From Penium margaritaceum (taxonomy: Eukaryota; Streptophyta; Zygnematophyceae; Desmidiales; Peniaceae), in the NCBI GenBank assembly GCA_023375785.1, contig SZWC01000547.1, positions 37,915 to 60,511 of the forward strand: a DNA stretch of 22,597 bases. Reading direction: 5' to 3'. This document shows, piece after piece, positions 20,393 to 22,597 of this stretch. Every line of letters starts with the position of its first letter. The first letter of the stretch is position 1. The notes below the pieces were generated by a model. The model did no database searches and had not been told where the DNA came from. It saw nothing but the letters and a program-made list of their open reading frames with translations. The translations under genes were made by a program, and so were the position numbers.

Positions 20393-20974
20393 TTATATTC
20401 CATAAGTTGTACTAATGGAATACATTAGTAAATTAGATTGGTAAATTGTTTTGGGACTTATAGCATCCATTGACCACGGAGATACTAATTTCAAGAATGT
20501 TCTTTGTAGTTCAATGCTCAACTTTGAGCCCAAGCGATATCTGACCTGGAGTTGGATCTCTTCCATGCCATACAAACCATGAAGATTGCATGTATTATCA
20601 CCAACGCCTTTATGCGCTTCCAAAAACTACAGTGTTATACCTTTATTGGCATCGCGCCTTTCCAGCCCCTTTGGCCACCTTGTAGTGTGTCCCAATGCAT
20701 TCAACCACTGTGGTGAATTAAATTCCTTCTTGTCAATCCAAGCATCATGTTTTCTCAGAGAAAGCATAGCTTGAACATAAGATGGTCCTGGCAGAAAATC
20801 CCTCCCATTGAACTCCCTTCCAGAAGCACTCACCTTGGTGAATTTCCATTTGGCTCCACTCGATTCCGATTTGGTGTCGACAAGGTCGACATACGAGGTT
20901 CCATACAAGATGCGTTTGACTTGGTACATGTCATAAAGCTTCCACCATGCTCCTCGCCTTATATCACACACCAT
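20393..20974 (-). pseudogene. Unidentified reading frame interrupted by one stop
   Basis: Starting at an ATG at 20972-20974, this frame runs about 115 codons to a TAG at 20627-20629, then stays open in the same frame for about 77 more codons to 20393. Its composition is protein-like, with mixed charge and aromatic residues (RRGAWWKLYDMYQVKRILYG, KWKFTKVSASGREFNGRDFL, DAWIDKKEFNSPQWLNALGH), unlike the low-complexity frames around it. I recognise no family. It may be a decayed mobile-element or host-gene exon, or a chance frame; no neighbouring exon or splice site is evident. Confidence 0.35.
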
Positions 20975-22283
20975 GAACCAAACAAGGAATTTCTATCGAT
21001 ATGGTGTCAAGGACAATAGATTTTCCTCGTATGCTTTATATATAACATATTTCATTTCACTCCACTAGTCTAAAGCTCAGTAGTAAGGTACCTTGTACTT
21101 GTGACAACAAACGTAGCAAAGAAAACAACCATAGTACAAGAATACATGTCACCCATAGTACATCATGAAGGCATCTTAAAGTCTGTTTTCATATCCTGTA
21201 CTCTGTCAACCAATGGACAAGATGAACTTAGGACTATTTCATTAGGTTAAAGTTTTGTAACACATCATAGGTTGATTGTCCGCTGAAAGAACTGTTATGA
21301 GATAAATCCCACGCGAGACTTCCTCTGTGGTTGGAATAGAAGATTGAAGGATGAAATGTCAGTAGTGAGTGCATACATGCAATGATAATTGAGTGGCTTT
21401 CAGTGGAGTAGATGGTTACAAGAGGGAATGAAAAGAACATTAGAACAACAACGTACATGCACCGTGATAGTACTACCGGCCAAAGACAAAAACAAACATA
21501 CGAGAATATGTTTTGTGTTTGAACGTGACGCGGGAGCCTTGGAAATTTAAAGAGTTCATGAGCTAGCTTGTGTCCATCGTTTTTGTTGAATAATCTGCAT
21601 ACAAGATTACGCAATGATCAACTCTCCTTGATTAGGGATATACCGGGTGGACGAAATAACGCACACCAAAAGCTTGGTTACACATTCACAATTTCCATGC
21701 AGCTTCATCCATTGACTACATTTGTATGTCATGAACCTTGTTTACTTTACAAAGGGATGCCATGGAAGGCCCAAAGGTGATTAATCACCTAGTGTTATGG
21801 ATAGATAAGCTAGAACCAATATTGTAAGCTTTGAAACATTTATCTATACGTATGAGAGCAAGTTCCTATGTCAAACTTAACAAAGGGAAGTTCAATTGCT
21901 CTTTGTTGCCATAACTCCTAAAATATGGAACCTTGATTGTGGAGTACATTAGGTTGCACATGTTGCAACGCCAACAATATGTAGAAATGAGAGAAAGTAT
22001 ATGGAGATGTATATTGGGGTTTTTAGAATGCATGGCACAAAATCCACCTGTGAACTACTTCATAGCATGCCGTGTCATCTGCCCTTTAAATCTTTCAAGA
22101 AAATATGCCATATGGCAATGATTATATGGGTGAAGATGAGGGTTAATTCCAGGGGAAGGGAGAATCTGCAAGCGTTTGGTCTTTGCCTTCAAACTTTTGG
22201 TCTAAGCAATGATTGATTTTGGCAACACAAAAGCTTTCACACCAAGGAAAGCCTGCAAATTTTGAATGTTTGGATTTTTGAGT
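20975..22283. other. AT-rich intergenic DNA, no gene recognised
   Basis: Only short frames without recognisable domains. A 16-bp perfect palindrome (AGGTGATTAATCACCT) lies at 21775-21790. Confidence 0.55.
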
Positions 22284-22537
22284 CCGCTGTCTTCCTTGTG
22301 CATCATTCTCTCTCCCTTCTTTTGCTTATATTCTGGTAGCCTCCTTTTCCTTTTCCTTTGTTTTCTTTCCATTTCCCTCGCTCTATCCCCTTCTTCCCCC
22401 CCCCCTCAATCGCTCTCCTCTCCTTCACTATGTTTCCATCTCTCTCACTCTCCCTCTCTCCCTCCATCCCTCCCTCGTACCCTCTCTTCCTCCCTCCCTC
22501 CTCTCAATCTTTATCTAAATCTACATCTCTCTATCTC

Positions 22538-22597
<60 letters not shown>
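22284..22597. repeat. Polypyrimidine tract ending in (CT)n
   Basis: About 300 bp, mostly C and T on the plus strand (CTTTTCC, CCCTCC and CTCT runs), ending in a pure CT array at the window edge from about 22530. The array continues beyond the window. Confidence 0.93.

Noticed and set aside
21775..21790. 16-bp perfect palindrome as an operator or attachment site
   Set aside because: Isolated, AT-rich, with no associated gene; such palindromes occur by chance in a window of this size only rarely, but nothing supports a function.

Overview
This window looks like nuclear DNA of a green-lineage (Viridiplantae) organism, probably a streptophyte alga or early land plant. The reasons are a spliced photosystem I light-harvesting (Lhca2-type) gene with a plastid transit peptide, a plant-style ARGONAUTE with a glycine/arginine-rich N-terminus, a Ty3/gypsy retroelement with a C-terminal chromodomain, short GT-AG introns, long AT-rich intergenic stretches and many microsatellites. 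The species cannot be fixed from the sequence alone. Four single N bases (4131, 9789, 14138, 15450) look like shortened assembly gaps, and at least two of them distort a gene.

Layout. Positions 1-2039 (minus strand) hold the 5' end of an ARGONAUTE gene: exon 1 (1431-2039), a 1,245-bp intron carrying two minisatellites, and the start of exon 2 (185 down to the window edge). Positions 2040-3774 are intergenic, with a predicted 5'-leader hairpin next to the AGO start codon and a 206-bp tandem duplication near the 3' side of the next gene. Positions 3775-4817 (minus strand) hold a complete two-exon Lhca2-type gene of 243 residues. The assembly has duplicated 220 bp of it exactly around an N. Positions 4818-12465 have no gene I can support; they hold a TG microsatellite, an 11-bp degenerate minisatellite (6466-6775), a GA tract with a gap, and unassigned AT-rich DNA.

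Positions 12466-18463 are one full-length LTR retrotransposon insertion on the plus strand: ATGAA target duplication, 881-bp LTRs about 98% identical, a primer-binding site, a decayed pol gene (RT, partial RNase H, integrase, chromodomain; five in-frame stops; no visible gag or protease) and a polypurine tract. Positions 18464-22597 are AT-rich with one interrupted minus-strand reading frame (20393-20974), ending in a roughly 290-bp pyrimidine tract.

The most unusual thing here is the LTR. About 740 of its 881 bases are a nearly back-to-back series of at least 14 inverted repeats, including a 28-bp perfect palindrome, a 37-nt hairpin with 15 of 16 pairs, and a two-part stem that places the likely TATA box in its apical loop. 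Differences between the two LTRs are mostly C-to-T or G-to-A changes at CpG/CHG sites, and several break pairs that the other LTR still has. This suggests the hairpins were more perfect at insertion and that the copy has since decayed under cytosine methylation. The AGO and Lhca genes share a strand but show no functional link; the retroelement is an independent insertion about 7.7 kb upstream of the Lhca gene.
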